From the IMG/VR virus record IMGVR_UViG_3300042391_000634, positions 248,001 to 312,000 of that record: a DNA stretch of 64,000 nt; one strand, 5' to 3'. Under the pieces are notes generated by a model, which saw nothing but the letters and a program-made list of their open reading frames with translations, was not told the origin of the DNA and did no database searches. A program made the position numbers and the translations under genes. The stretch comes from a virus. Shown piece by piece: positions 9,463-18,680 of the stretch (positions are counted from its first letter, which is position 1; each line of letters opens with the position of its first letter).

Positions 9463-10183
9463 AGAACCGTATTGGTTAAAGTTTCAATGGGACTTATCTA
9501 CACATCATGAAAATCAATATGTAACTGAATTCAATAAATCTGAAAATCTATCATTAACTGATTTTTTTTACAACGAAAATTTTATTATTACATGTAATTT
9601 TAAAATAGAAGATAACTATGAGGGTGAGGATGTTCGTATGATATTTGGTAAATCAGGTAAAAATATGGGATTAAGGTATAATAAACCACAAAGGGAGTTG
9701 TGTTTTGAATTTTGGACGACTACTGAATCTGAAGATTGTTATAATAATGTTTTATTTCCATCGGTAACTAAAGAAGATATTGAAAAAGGAATAACTGTTA
9801 GTGTTATTAGAGATGAAAACAGAATAACCGTTTATAAAAATTTTGTTGAGGATAATCATATTGATTTTGACAATGAGTTTGTTAATGATTATAAAAGACC
9901 TGGTTTATTTATCGGTTGTTGCAGTCCAAGTCCACATCCAAACACATTCGGAGGTTTTACTAAAATAGAAATGAATCATTTTTCATTAATAAGTAAAACT
10001 TCAAACATTAAAGATTCTAAAAGTATATATGAAAAGGAAACCGATGTGATTTTAAAAAATAGATTTTATGATGATATCGTCTGTTTATATGACTTTAAAA
10101 CAGTTAATAATTTAGGTATAGTATACGATGAATCTAAAAATAGTAATTTCTTAGAAAAGGTACCAAAAGAATTTATTATATAA
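9446..10183 (+). CDS. Stand-alone LamG-like domain protein
   Basis: The 245-residue protein is a single LamG-like domain homologous to those fused to the preceding radical SAM enzyme. It shares the opening REPYWLKF, RMIFGKSGKNMGLRYN (compare GFFGMPGKNFGIS), a LCFEFWTT strand, LFIGCCSPSP and GFTKIEMNHFSL. ATG at 9446 lies 17 bases inside the previous gene, and a radical SAM gene without LamG domains follows after 45 bases. It is therefore probably the separate lectin-like partner of that enzyme. Binding target unknown. Confidence 0.65.
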   Translation: MTINYREPYWLKFQWDLSTHHENQYVTEFNKSENLSLTDFFYNENFIITCNFKIEDNYEGEDVRMIFGKSGKNMGLRYNKPQRELCFEFWTTTESEDCYNNVLFPSVTKEDIEKGITVSVIRDENRITVYKNFVEDNHIDFDNEFVNDYKRPGLFIGCCSPSPHPNTFGGFTKIEMNHFSLISKTSNIKDSKSIYEKETDVILKNRFYDDIVCLYDFKTVNNLGIVYDESKNSNFLEKVPKEFII

Positions 10184-10214
10184 TTTCATATGTCAATAAT
10201 AAAGTTTATATTAT
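10184..10214 (+). promoter_or_regulatory. Weak Bacteroidota-type promoter before 10229
   Basis: TTTC (10184-10187), 19 bases, TATATTAT (10207-10214), with the ATG 14 bases downstream. The -7-like octamer is identical to those at 1977 and 40576, but the upstream element has one mismatch. It would give the second radical SAM gene its own start site. Confidence 0.35.
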
Positions 10215-10228
10215 AAAAAAACACCAAT

Positions 10229-11683
10229 ATGTCAGAACACTTAAGTGATTGGAGAGATGAACATTTAAATAAAGTAAGTTGTAGTTTTTGTGCGGCTAAA
10301 TGGTTAAACGTAAGTTTACATTTAGGTCATGGATTTACAAATTCATGTCACCTACCATTACCACATCCAATAGATGTTGAAGCAATTAAAACCAACCCTG
10401 CGGCATTACATAATACCGATTTCAAAAAAGAAATTCGTAAAATGATGTTAGAGGGTATTAAACCGGCAGAATGTTCTTACTGTTGGAAGATTGAGGATAT
10501 CGGTAGAAATAATATTTCTGATAGGGTATATAAGAGTCAAATATATAGTCCTGAAGATATTGCGGCGTTAAAGGAATTACCTTGGGATGCAGATATTATA
10601 CCTCAAACTATGGAGGTTAGTTTTGATAGAACATGTAATTTTGCATGTTCATATTGTAATTCAGGATACTCAACAACATGGGGTAAAGATATTAGAGATA
10701 ACGGACCATATCAAAATTTTAAAACCACAAGTGCAGGTGCCTATTACGCAGATGGTTCTTGGTCGGAGATTTATGGTAAATACAATGAAAACAATCCGTA
10801 TGTGGATGCTTTCTTAAAATGGTGGCCTGAATTGTCACAAAAATTAATGGAAATACGTATAACTGGTGGGGAACCATCACAGTCACGTAATTTTTGGCAG
10901 TTTATGGATGTAATGAAACAATACCCATCCCCTAATTTACGACTTGCAGTCAATTCTAACCTAGGTCTTAACGAAACGACTATGAATAGGTTAATTAGTA
11001 TATCTCACGAATTAGATATCAAAGAATTCGATTTATATACAAGTTGTGAAGCTTATGGTGAGCAAGCGGAATATATTAGAGATGGATTAAATTATGAACT
11101 ATGGAGAAGTAATTTAGTTAAAGTAATTGAGAGCGCTAAAATTAGACAAGTTGTTATCATGATGACAATTAATAGTTTGTGTTTATTTAGTATTACCGAA
11201 TTTTTAGATGATATGTTGAAATTAAAAGAAAAATACGGAACACATAAACCAGTTGTAGATTTTAACATATTAAGATGGCCAGCATTTATGTCACCGCTTA
11301 CATTACCGGATGATGTAAAACATGATTTACATGGTAAGTTATCAATGTGGTGGAGAAAACATAAAAAGAATCCATTAATTAATATGAATGAAGGTGCACA
11401 AATCCAAAGATTAATTGATTATATCGAAGTTGTTAATAGAGGTCATAACACAAGTGAAATGGATATGTCGATGCAATATCACGATTTTAAAAGTTTCTAT
11501 GTTCAATATGATATTCGTAGAAATAAGAATTTTGTAAAAACATTCCCTGAATTGGAAGATTGGTATAATTCATTAGTAATTGATAATACAATTCCATATG
11601 TGGCAATGACTGATGGTAGAATAACTCATTTTGAGCCAGGTGTATATGTTTCAGATAAAGAAAATTATAACAAACCAATTTAA
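10229..11683 (+). CDS. Radical SAM protein, twitch-type
   Basis: The 484-residue protein matches residues 476-940 of the fusion protein upstream. It has a cysteine-rich lead (CSFCAAKW, SCHLPLPHP, CSYCWKIED), the [4Fe-4S]-SAM motif CNFACSYC (C136, C140, C143), ITGGEPSQSR (211-220, SAM amino-group site) and a DLYTSCEAYGEQAEY segment. The extra cysteines before the core could bind an auxiliary metal. It would cleave SAM to start radical chemistry in the cytoplasm. It starts 45 bases after a stand-alone LamG gene and ends 2 bases before the next gene. Substrate unknown; a sugar or peptide is equally possible. Confidence 0.8.
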   Translation: MSEHLSDWRDEHLNKVSCSFCAAKWLNVSLHLGHGFTNSCHLPLPHPIDVEAIKTNPAALHNTDFKKEIRKMMLEGIKPAECSYCWKIEDIGRNNISDRVYKSQIYSPEDIAALKELPWDADIIPQTMEVSFDRTCNFACSYCNSGYSTTWGKDIRDNGPYQNFKTTSAGAYYADGSWSEIYGKYNENNPYVDAFLKWWPELSQKLMEIRITGGEPSQSRNFWQFMDVMKQYPSPNLRLAVNSNLGLNETTMNRLISISHELDIKEFDLYTSCEAYGEQAEYIRDGLNYELWRSNLVKVIESAKIRQVVIMMTINSLCLFSITEFLDDMLKLKEKYGTHKPVVDFNILRWPAFMSPLTLPDDVKHDLHGKLSMWWRKHKKNPLINMNEGAQIQRLIDYIEVVNRGHNTSEMDMSMQYHDFKSFYVQYDIRRNKNFVKTFPELEDWYNSLVIDNTIPYVAMTDGRITHFEPGVYVSDKENYNKPI

Positions 11684-11685
11684 TA

Positions 11686-12984
11686 ATGGATTTTTTATTT
11701 GAGGACACAGAAAAGTTAGCGAATTTCACATCATGTAATGATATTAATCCATCTGGCATTGGTAGGTTTGGTATTTCGGCATTATTAACTGCAACACAGA
11801 TATATGTTCAAGCGCATGACAAACATAGTGAATTACAATATTATCCTGCGAGCGATGAAAAAAACGGATACATTATACCAGTTTCGGTAAATCATAGTCC
11901 CGATGATTGGACAGGTCATAACCCAAGAGTTAAAAGTTTCTTTTTTCATCTTAATGAAAAATACTTAAAAGATTTAAGAGATAAAAAAGCATTCTTAATG
12001 TTAGATCAAAGTTTAGAAGGTTATCAAACGTCATGGTTGTGGGATTATTTCCATAAACAATGTCAAGAATGGGATGTATCACCAAAACGTATTATATATG
12101 TGACAGGAAATATGATTGCAGATGTGGTTTATGATAAATGGTGTGAAGATAATAATATAATTGAAAAATTAAAGGTTATACCATATCCACATTTTGAATT
12201 AGATATGGGTATGACTTGTTATGGCCGATCTAAAGGTGAGAAAGCACATCCGTTACCGACATTTCAAGATCATATTAATTATAAACTTACACATCCTGAA
12301 AAATTAAAATCGTTTGCGTGTTTAAATAAAAGAATTAGACCACAGAGAGTTTGGTTTTACAATTATCTTTATCATTCTGGTTTATTAAAAGACGGATTAG
12401 TTAGTATGAATGATTTTCCAAAACATTGGTATCAATGGGAAGGGAAACACATGGAAGAAGAATTATTGAATGAAATTACTAAAGGACTACCTTTATTAGT
12501 TTATGAAAAACCTAATAATGAATTAGATGATAGTTTCTACATTAATCGTTTTAATGATGATATTTGTTTGGATACATTTGTTACAGTCATTAGTGAAGCA
12601 CATTGTGGTGATAGTGACCAAACAATGTTCTTAAGTGAAAAAACATTTAAAGTATTAGCTTGTAGACATCCATATATGATAATGGGTAATAAAGATAGTC
12701 TTAATATGATGAGAAAAATTGGTTATAAGACTTTTGATGGTTTTATAGATGAAGGGTATGATACATTACCAACACATGAGAGACTTCAATATCTAATCGA
12801 ATCAATTAGAAAGGTGGTTAACATAAAAGACAAAATTGAATGGTTTAAATCAATGGAAGACACAATTGAATATAACTATAGTGCGTTGATTGAGAAATTA
12901 TTTAGATTTCCAGATGCATATTTGGAAATGAAAAGATATTGTAAAGAAGAAACAAATAAACTAAAACATAAATCATTAATATAA
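11686..12984 (+). CDS. Unknown five-copy family protein with (S/T)EK motif, GT-B-like (copy 1)
   Basis: I do not recognise a named family. The 432-residue protein shares a layout with genes at 17442, 18673, 22881 and 25295. The shared parts are a cytidine/uridine-site-like N-terminal half, a middle FACLNKRIRPQRVWFYNYLY strand-helix (basic, then hydrophobic), and a C-terminal TVISEAHCGDSDQTMFLSEKTFKVLACRHP block. A GNKDSLNMMRKIGYKTFDGFIDEGYD block then leads into a helical tail. The Ser-Glu-Lys-Thr helix after a beta strand resembles the donor site of GT10- or exostosin-like GT-B enzymes, so a glycosyltransferase is a fair guess only. It overlaps the next ATG by one base (TAATG). Confidence 0.65.
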   Translation: MDFLFEDTEKLANFTSCNDINPSGIGRFGISALLTATQIYVQAHDKHSELQYYPASDEKNGYIIPVSVNHSPDDWTGHNPRVKSFFFHLNEKYLKDLRDKKAFLMLDQSLEGYQTSWLWDYFHKQCQEWDVSPKRIIYVTGNMIADVVYDKWCEDNNIIEKLKVIPYPHFELDMGMTCYGRSKGEKAHPLPTFQDHINYKLTHPEKLKSFACLNKRIRPQRVWFYNYLYHSGLLKDGLVSMNDFPKHWYQWEGKHMEEELLNEITKGLPLLVYEKPNNELDDSFYINRFNDDICLDTFVTVISEAHCGDSDQTMFLSEKTFKVLACRHPYMIMGNKDSLNMMRKIGYKTFDGFIDEGYDTLPTHERLQYLIESIRKVVNIKDKIEWFKSMEDTIEYNYSALIEKLFRFPDAYLEMKRYCKEETNKLKHKSLI

Positions 12985-13415
12985 TGAAACAAAGAAGATT
13001 TTTACCGACATTATCGGAATTACTTGATAGATTATCAATAGTACAATTAAAAGAGGTTTTTATAACCGACCATAAAGAAGAGTATGCTCAAGAAATTGCA
13101 GACATTACACATGATATACAACTTATTTTAAGTGAAAAAGATGTTGTAATTACTGGTGAAATGTTGAGAGCGGTTATTGTGTGTGCACAAATGAACTTAC
13201 ACATTTGGCATAATGAATCTAATGTAAGAAGTGGAAAAGAAGGACCAAGTATGTTAGCCCTAACACACGGTTTAAATGGTATTAGAAATACCGCTAAAAA
13301 TAAAATACAAGAAGTTGTTGGTGGCAGAAAAGATTACAAAATTGATTGTATCGCCGCAGATTTTAAAGATTGGGAAATTAGTTGGCCGAAGAAAGATGAA
13401 GAAATGGAAGGATAA
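12984..13415 (+). CDS. Conserved-looking small helical protein
   Basis: The 143-residue protein is probably mostly helical. It opens with LPTLSELLDRLSIVQLKEVF, followed by a helix pair around AQEIADITHDIQLILSEKD, an aromatic NLHIWHNESNVRSG turn, and an ending in DFKDWEISWPKKDEE. I recall no certain family, though the LPTxSELxDRLSIVQLKE opening has the look of a widespread phage protein. It is the last gene of this plus-strand run, starts in the overlapping TAATG of the preceding gene, and is followed at once by a terminator hairpin. Confidence 0.6.
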   Translation: MKQRRFLPTLSELLDRLSIVQLKEVFITDHKEEYAQEIADITHDIQLILSEKDVVITGEMLRAVIVCAQMNLHIWHNESNVRSGKEGPSMLALTHGLNGIRNTAKNKIQEVVGGRKDYKIDCIAADFKDWEISWPKKDEEMEG

Positions 13416-13417
13416 AT

Positions 13418-13442
13418 AAAAAGGGACATTAAGTCCCTTTTT
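13418..13442. terminator. Bidirectional Rho-independent terminator
   Basis: AAAAAGGGAC (13418-13427), loop ATTAA, GTCCCTTTTT (13433-13442). The stem has five G/C-rich pairs flanked by A and T tracts on both sides, so it can work in either direction. It lies between a plus-strand stop at 13415 and a minus-strand stop at 13443 and closes both convergent operons. Confidence 0.85.
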
Positions 13443-13991
13443 TTATGATTCGTAATATAACTCAGGATATTCAACTATAACATGAATACCACCTTCAGTA
13501 TAAGCGTTTTTATAAATTGATTCAATCTCTGAATAATTTTTTAAATCCCAAAATTTAGTATTGGGACATATAGATTTAAATTCTTCAAAATAATTACCTC
13601 TATGTTGGTGACCCGGATCTAATGGTTTATCAGAACCTTTACCTAAACGAACAATCATATTAGGTTTCCATTTACCTTGACTCATTAACCCAATTTTATC
13701 AACATGATTTACCAATTGATTTGTTGCACATATTACAAAATCCCAACGAGGGTAGAATGTAATAACAAATTTACCGGCCATTGCCATTCCTAATGACATA
13801 CCCATTTGAGATTCTTCCATAACGGGAAGTTCAATTAATTTATCTTTAGGAACTTCACCTATTGTGGTACTCATAGGATTACCGTGCCAAAGGACTTGTT
13901 GACCTATAAAAACGGTATCTTCCTGTTGACCAAGGTAAGTCATTGAATTAGTTAGTGCGTCCTTGTACGGGGTGTATTGTGGTGAACTCAT
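13443..13991 (-). CDS. Thiamine-diphosphate enzyme, pyrimidine-binding (E1beta-like) subunit
   Basis: The 182-residue protein matches the transketolase pyrimidine-binding domain as found in E1-beta subunits: ELPVMEESQMGMSLGMAMAG (the second or third Glu would contact the ThDP N1'), FVITFYPRWDFVICATNQLV, a VRLGKGSDKP strand and PGHQHRGNYFEEF. The usual C-terminal transketolase_C domain is absent, so it is about half the length of a typical E1-beta. A frame extension upstream exists, but ATG at 13991 overlaps the preceding stop as ATGA, which favours this start. Its partner is probably the PP-domain protein at 19845-20477 in the same operon. Confidence 0.75.
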   Translation of the reverse strand: MSSPQYTPYKDALTNSMTYLGQQEDTVFIGQQVLWHGNPMSTTIGEVPKDKLIELPVMEESQMGMSLGMAMAGKFVITFYPRWDFVICATNQLVNHVDKIGLMSQGKWKPNMIVRLGKGSDKPLDPGHQHRGNYFEEFKSICPNTKFWDLKNYSEIESIYKNAYTEGGIHVIVEYPELYYES

Positions 13992-14821
13992 ATTAAATCT
14001 TTTTCTATTCTTTTTATTATGTTTTGTGCAAATATTTGATGACATTCTTTTGACGGGTGGTGATCCAACGGAGGTGTATTTGTGAAGTTATTAAAGTCAC
14101 TTTTAATTTCCATATTACCATGTCTCCTCTGTAAATTTTCTATTGTCTCAAACGGTTCCCCATTATATTCAATGTTAATAAATTTACTATAAAGATATTC
14201 ATCTTTTTTAATTCTACTAAGTAATTCGTCCGTCCAAGCAAATATAATTGGTTTTATACCTTTTTCTTCATAAAACATTAATTTTTCCTTCAATCTTTCA
14301 ACTTGTAAATCTTTATGTAATTCAAACCATTCATCAACAGACATATTATTTTGTTCCATCCATATAAATAAATTTTCAATGTTGTATCCAAAATTTATCT
14401 TGTTATCACCACCAACCCAAGCACCACAGAATTGTTTTTTACCATTCAAAGTAAACCAAAATTTATTTCTCGAAACTTGACTTAATTGAATTATAATATA
14501 ATCAATATCTTCATATGAATATTTTTCATATGATAAATGTTCTTGACCTTTTGTGTTACGGTCAAAAATAGTGTTAAAAAAATCAAACGTTTCATCTTCA
14601 GAACCACCATTAAGATTTTTTACAACTTCAAATGTATTAAAATGATTCGCAATCAATCTTGGATGACGAATTGTATCTTTAAATTTTAAATGTGCGTCAG
14701 TTAAATGATGTCTTTCATATGTTGTTTCATTTGGGGGATAAACTAAACCAGGTAAATCCGAATAGAAATATAACCCCTGACCCCATGTAAATGAACAACC
14801 CCCAAATAGTAATCCTTTCAT
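13988..14821 (-). CDS. SGNH/GDSL hydrolase-like protein
   Basis: The 277-residue protein opens with LLFGGCSFTWGQGL, the block I (GDS-like, nucleophile Ser) of SGNH hydrolases. NGGSEDETF fits block II, DIDYIIIQLSQVSRNKFW a central strand, and PLDHHPSKECHQIFAQNI block V with Asp-x-x-His geometry. ATG at 14821 follows the previous stop by one base and is preferred over an upstream in-frame start. SGNH enzymes remove or move acyl groups on sugars. The last residues read LI before TGA and overlap the next start as ATATGA. One of nine such proteins in this window; substrate unknown. Confidence 0.65.
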   Translation of the reverse strand: MKGLLFGGCSFTWGQGLYFYSDLPGLVYPPNETTYERHHLTDAHLKFKDTIRHPRLIANHFNTFEVVKNLNGGSEDETFDFFNTIFDRNTKGQEHLSYEKYSYEDIDYIIIQLSQVSRNKFWFTLNGKKQFCGAWVGGDNKINFGYNIENLFIWMEQNNMSVDEWFELHKDLQVERLKEKLMFYEEKGIKPIIFAWTDELLSRIKKDEYLYSKFINIEYNGEPFETIENLQRRHGNMEIKSDFNNFTNTPPLDHHPSKECHQIFAQNIIKRIEKDLI

Positions 14822-14822
14822 T

Positions 14823-17435
14823 TTATTTATTAAATTCTTCTTTATGTTCATTATACCAATCGTAACCTTTCTTCAAACCTACTGACAAAGATGTTTTTGA
14901 TTCCCAACCTAATTTCTCTTTAATTTTATTAGAATCAATTTTACGTGTAGGTATCATAGAAGGTTTTCCACTAATAAATTCTATTGGAGCATCATGTTCT
15001 GCAATTGTTTTCATTATATCTAATACTTCCAGTACTGAATAAACTTTATTAGAACCAACATTATATACTTCAAACATTTCAGTTTCATTTTCCATAATAA
15101 CTTGTAATGCCTCCACAAAATCTTCAATGTATAATAAATCCCTCAATTCACTACCATCACCCCATACAGGAATTGGGTTCATTCTGTCGGCAACTTTACG
15201 AATTGTTGCTGGTGTCACATGACACTTATTGAAATCATACTTATCATGAGGACCAAACAAATTTGCTGGTCTAACGACAGTACATTTCATTTTAACAGGT
15301 AAATACTTACCATATAATTCACATTGAATCTCAGCATATCTTTTCATCCAACCCACAGGGAAGTAAACAGGATATGGTTCGTCAAATAAGAAATCAGTCT
15401 CAACAACGGGTTCATCTCCTTTAGGTGGATAAACTGTGTTAGATGATAAGAAGATGTAATGTTGAACCTTATTTCTCCAACTGGAGTCAATTAAGAAGTT
15501 ATTCATTGCAACATTCGGTGTAACATGAGCTAATGGATCAACTACCGTGTCCACTGCGTTAGATGTTGAAGCAGCAGCATGAAATACCACATCCACTTCT
15601 TTTGTTGCCATTAAACAACCTTCATAAGTTTGTAAATCATGATATGTGTAATCAACACCATCTTGAATTGTTCTAACACCTCTTTTGTGTAAATTAACTC
15701 TTAAATTGGTGTATCCTTCTCTAAGTAATCTTTCGGTTAAATTTTGTCCTACTAATCCCGAACCACCAGTGATTAATATTTTGGAATTTTTATTCATCAT
15801 ATTTTGTTCTTTTTTTTGCCATGTTTTAAATTCACTTTCATTATAGATAAAATCAATGTAAGTAAATCGTCTAAAATTATTTTTAACTACCTCAACTGCA
15901 TGATTAATATTGTTTTCACTAAAATCTAATATACTAAAATTATATTTTACCGGTAACACTTCTTCTTTAGTATCACCATCATCAATAATTAATTTACCAC
16001 CACCATCAATATAGTCTTTTTCATCTGAAAGGTAAATCAAAACCACACAATATCTTGCGACATTATAACCATCCTGATGAGGAGTAATGAAATCACCATT
16101 CTCGTATAATGTAAAATTATCTTGATGTAGTATATTATCTTTTAAATCGGGATAAATGTTTGGTATGTATGAATCAATTAAGGTTCTAAAATACATTTTA
16201 GCATCCATCATATCTTTAGATATGTTATGAGTTTCCCACCACTTTTGAATCACAAATGCGTCGTTATTTTTAATAAATTCATCTCTGGCCGGAACTTCAT
16301 CTAAGGTAATACTACGTTTATAGTTATCATCACCACTAGCAACACCATATTCGTATCTATACAAATAATTACTTTTATCATTAGATGAAGAAATTACTAA
16401 ATCAACATTACGATTAAAATCATTAACATCTTTAAATAATTTACCACTATTACCAACATAGTAACCTTTTGATAAAAAATCTCTTACATTGAAATCTAAA
16501 TTTGGATTTGGGAATTGTGAAATGTAATAATAGTATGTTTTTTTAAGAGCATCTACAAATGGTTTAGAAGGTAATAAATCATATGATTTTTGTTTAGTCA
16601 CATCCATTTGTCTTCTAAGATCACCATTAGGTTTAGTTGAATCCCACGTGATGGTAATATCTTTACCACTAATTTTAACTAAATCATCAATCATCGATTT
16701 AATAGTAATTTCTTCTCCTGAACCAAAATTTACAATATCATTAATTTTATTTTCATACATTTTATATATTGCATCTGCAACGTCATCACCAAATACAAAG
16801 TCTCTAGTTGGACTACCATCCCCCCAACATTCCATTGTCCCTTCAGATTCCCATATTTTCTTAATTGTAGTTGATATTACGGTACCATTACCACTAAAGT
16901 CATCATATTCACCAAATATATTTGCAGGTCTTATAATTGACCATTTATCATACCCATATTGAACTTTATATGCTTCTAATAACAATTCACCTGTCCTTTT
17001 AGACCAAGATGGAAACCAATCATGTTCAGATGGTAATGTTTTCCATACATCATCCTCCACAAATTTTTCAGCGGGAGCATACACACCAACAGAACTCATA
17101 AAAACTAACCATATATCTCTTTTATAACATTGGTGAATCAATTCCGTATTAATTTTAAAAGACGGATATAAGAAATCAACAGGTTTAGTTTTAGCTCTAA
17201 TAGGAGAACCCTTTATTCCAAATGCATTAATAACAACATCAGGAGAATACTTATCCAATATATTACTAATATTATTTTCTTTAGTAAGGTCCATTTTTTC
17301 AAATGAAAATCTTTTGGTTGAAATGTTGGGTTCATTTATGTCAACGCCAATCACATGGTATCGTTCCCTTAAAAATTTTTTTATTAGATAGGTCCCAACC
17401 AAACCAGAACAACCCGTTATTAATACTTTTTTCAT
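14823..17435 (-). CDS. SDR epimerase - 2OG-Fe(II) dioxygenase - SDR epimerase fusion
   Basis: The 870-residue protein has three enzymes in one chain. Residues 1-305 are an extended SDR (GCSGLVG at 8-14, MSSVGVYAP, RPANIFGEYDDF). Residues 310-545 are a prolyl-hydroxylase-like double-stranded beta helix with metal ligands H453, D455 (TPHQDGYN) and H512 (INHAVEVV), plus a 2OG-binding Arg in FRRFTYIDF. Residues 552-870 are a second SDR (GGSGLVG at 557-563, SSNTVYPP, RPANLFGPHDKYDF). Both SDRs keep the catalytic Lys (K146, K698) but have Pro142 and Val694 where the Tyr of YxxxK belongs. An internal Met pair at 546-547 could start SDR2 alone. Nucleotide-sugar substrates likely; activity uncertain. 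Confidence 0.8.
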   Translation of the reverse strand: MKKVLITGCSGLVGTYLIKKFLRERYHVIGVDINEPNISTKRFSFEKMDLTKENNISNILDKYSPDVVINAFGIKGSPIRAKTKPVDFLYPSFKINTELIHQCYKRDIWLVFMSSVGVYAPAEKFVEDDVWKTLPSEHDWFPSWSKRTGELLLEAYKVQYGYDKWSIIRPANIFGEYDDFSGNGTVISTTIKKIWESEGTMECWGDGSPTRDFVFGDDVADAIYKMYENKINDIVNFGSGEEITIKSMIDDLVKISGKDITITWDSTKPNGDLRRQMDVTKQKSYDLLPSKPFVDALKKTYYYYISQFPNPNLDFNVRDFLSKGYYVGNSGKLFKDVNDFNRNVDLVISSSNDKSNYLYRYEYGVASGDDNYKRSITLDEVPARDEFIKNNDAFVIQKWWETHNISKDMMDAKMYFRTLIDSYIPNIYPDLKDNILHQDNFTLYENGDFITPHQDGYNVARYCVVLIYLSDEKDYIDGGGKLIIDDGDTKEEVLPVKYNFSILDFSENNINHAVEVVKNNFRRFTYIDFIYNESEFKTWQKKEQNMMNKNSKILITGGSGLVGQNLTERLLREGYTNLRVNLHKRGVRTIQDGVDYTYHDLQTYEGCLMATKEVDVVFHAAASTSNAVDTVVDPLAHVTPNVAMNNFLIDSSWRNKVQHYIFLSSNTVYPPKGDEPVVETDFLFDEPYPVYFPVGWMKRYAEIQCELYGKYLPVKMKCTVVRPANLFGPHDKYDFNKCHVTPATIRKVADRMNPIPVWGDGSELRDLLYIEDFVEALQVIMENETEMFEVYNVGSNKVYSVLEVLDIMKTIAEHDAPIEFISGKPSMIPTRKIDSNKIKEKLGWESKTSLSVGLKKGYDWYNEHKEEFNK

Positions 17436-17441
17436 AATATA

Positions 17442-18680
17442 TTATTTGTTTATGTTATTAAAATATTCTAAGTCTTTATTTAATTTAGAAATATTAATAA
17501 CAATTTGTTTATTTTTCTCAAATCTTGATTCGTTATTTTTATAAAATTCAATAAGTTTGTCTTTATTTTTACTAAGTCTTTTTATTTCATCATATACCAT
17601 AAATAATCTCTTTTTATTATCAGGCTCATTATCATAAGAATGATCAAGTATGTCATCAAACATATCAAAACCATACATTTCTTTAATGTATTTAATGTGG
17701 TTCATTGACGATAAGAAAATAGGAAATTGATAGAAATAAAATGGTTTTAGTGTCTTTTCGGTAATGTGAATTTCATTAAACAAAAAATTTGATTCTGTAA
17801 CAATATTAACATATGAACTTTCATATGTTTTTAATTCATATATTTGGTTCCATTCAAAGGAAGGTGAAATCTCTTCAGAAGTAAACCATTCTCTGTCTAC
17901 CTCAAATTTACTTCGTTTAACGTCAATATTATCTAAGTAAGCAATTTGTTCTTGGTAAACGAAATGCATCTCATATTTTGTTAATAAATTTTCATAGAAT
18001 CCACCATATCTATTCGTTTTACGATACCAACCCATAACCATAGACCAATCAATGTCCTCAATTAAACCACTTTTTAGTAATAAACAAATAAAAACATAAC
18101 GATGCACCTTTGGACTACGATTATGACACATAAAAAATTCAGAGTTTTTCTCCGGTATAAATTTAGAGTCATATTTACATAAATGTTTAGATATAAATTT
18201 TAATAAAAATCCTGTTGAATAAACATTAATTTCGGTATTTAAAGATTGCTTATGTTGACTTAACCTAGAGTTATTATTTAATATATAAAATCTTTTTCTA
18301 TCGTAACCCTTATCTAAACAATCGTCATCAATAAATTTTAAATACTCTTCAGTTTCAGGCTCATGTTCATTTAAAATCACTATGTTGAAATTTTCACATT
18401 TCATAAAACACTCAACAACGTTTTCAGGTAAAGGTATTTTTTTAAATTGGTGAAACAAGTATAAGGAATTACCAACTGGATTAATAAAATAAAAATATTT
18501 CTCATTTGGGTTATTATATACGTCCTCAATCTTACAATTTCTTACTTGATTAATAACTTCATAGAAATTAAATAACCCTTTTACTGTTCTAAATGAATTA
18601 CTATTAGTGGTACTACATAAATTGGGTAACATGTCCTCACCATCCCAAGAATCGTATACCGTGTTTAAAATTTTATCCAT
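17442..18680 (-). CDS. Unknown five-copy family protein with (S/T)EK motif (copy 2)
   Basis: This 412-residue member of the family at 11686 begins MDKILNTVYDSWDGED, nearly the same as the copy at 25295. Shared blocks are NIVILNEHEPETEEYLKFI, FMCHNRSPKVHRYVFICLLL, YVNIVTESNFLFNEIHITEKTLKPF, FPIFLSSMNHIKYIKEMYGF and DMFDDILDHSYDNEPDNKKRLF. A mostly helical, Asn-rich tail follows. ATG at 18680 lies inside the last codons of the neighbouring copy (ATGGATAA), so the two are translated together. It ends 6 bases before the SDR fusion gene. A glycosyltransferase role is a guess from context and the E-K motif. Confidence 0.65.
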   Translation of the reverse strand: MDKILNTVYDSWDGEDMLPNLCSTTNSNSFRTVKGLFNFYEVINQVRNCKIEDVYNNPNEKYFYFINPVGNSLYLFHQFKKIPLPENVVECFMKCENFNIVILNEHEPETEEYLKFIDDDCLDKGYDRKRFYILNNNSRLSQHKQSLNTEINVYSTGFLLKFISKHLCKYDSKFIPEKNSEFFMCHNRSPKVHRYVFICLLLKSGLIEDIDWSMVMGWYRKTNRYGGFYENLLTKYEMHFVYQEQIAYLDNIDVKRSKFEVDREWFTSEEISPSFEWNQIYELKTYESSYVNIVTESNFLFNEIHITEKTLKPFYFYQFPIFLSSMNHIKYIKEMYGFDMFDDILDHSYDNEPDNKKRLFMVYDEIKRLSKNKDKLIEFYKNNESRFEKNKQIVINISKLNKDLEYFNNINK

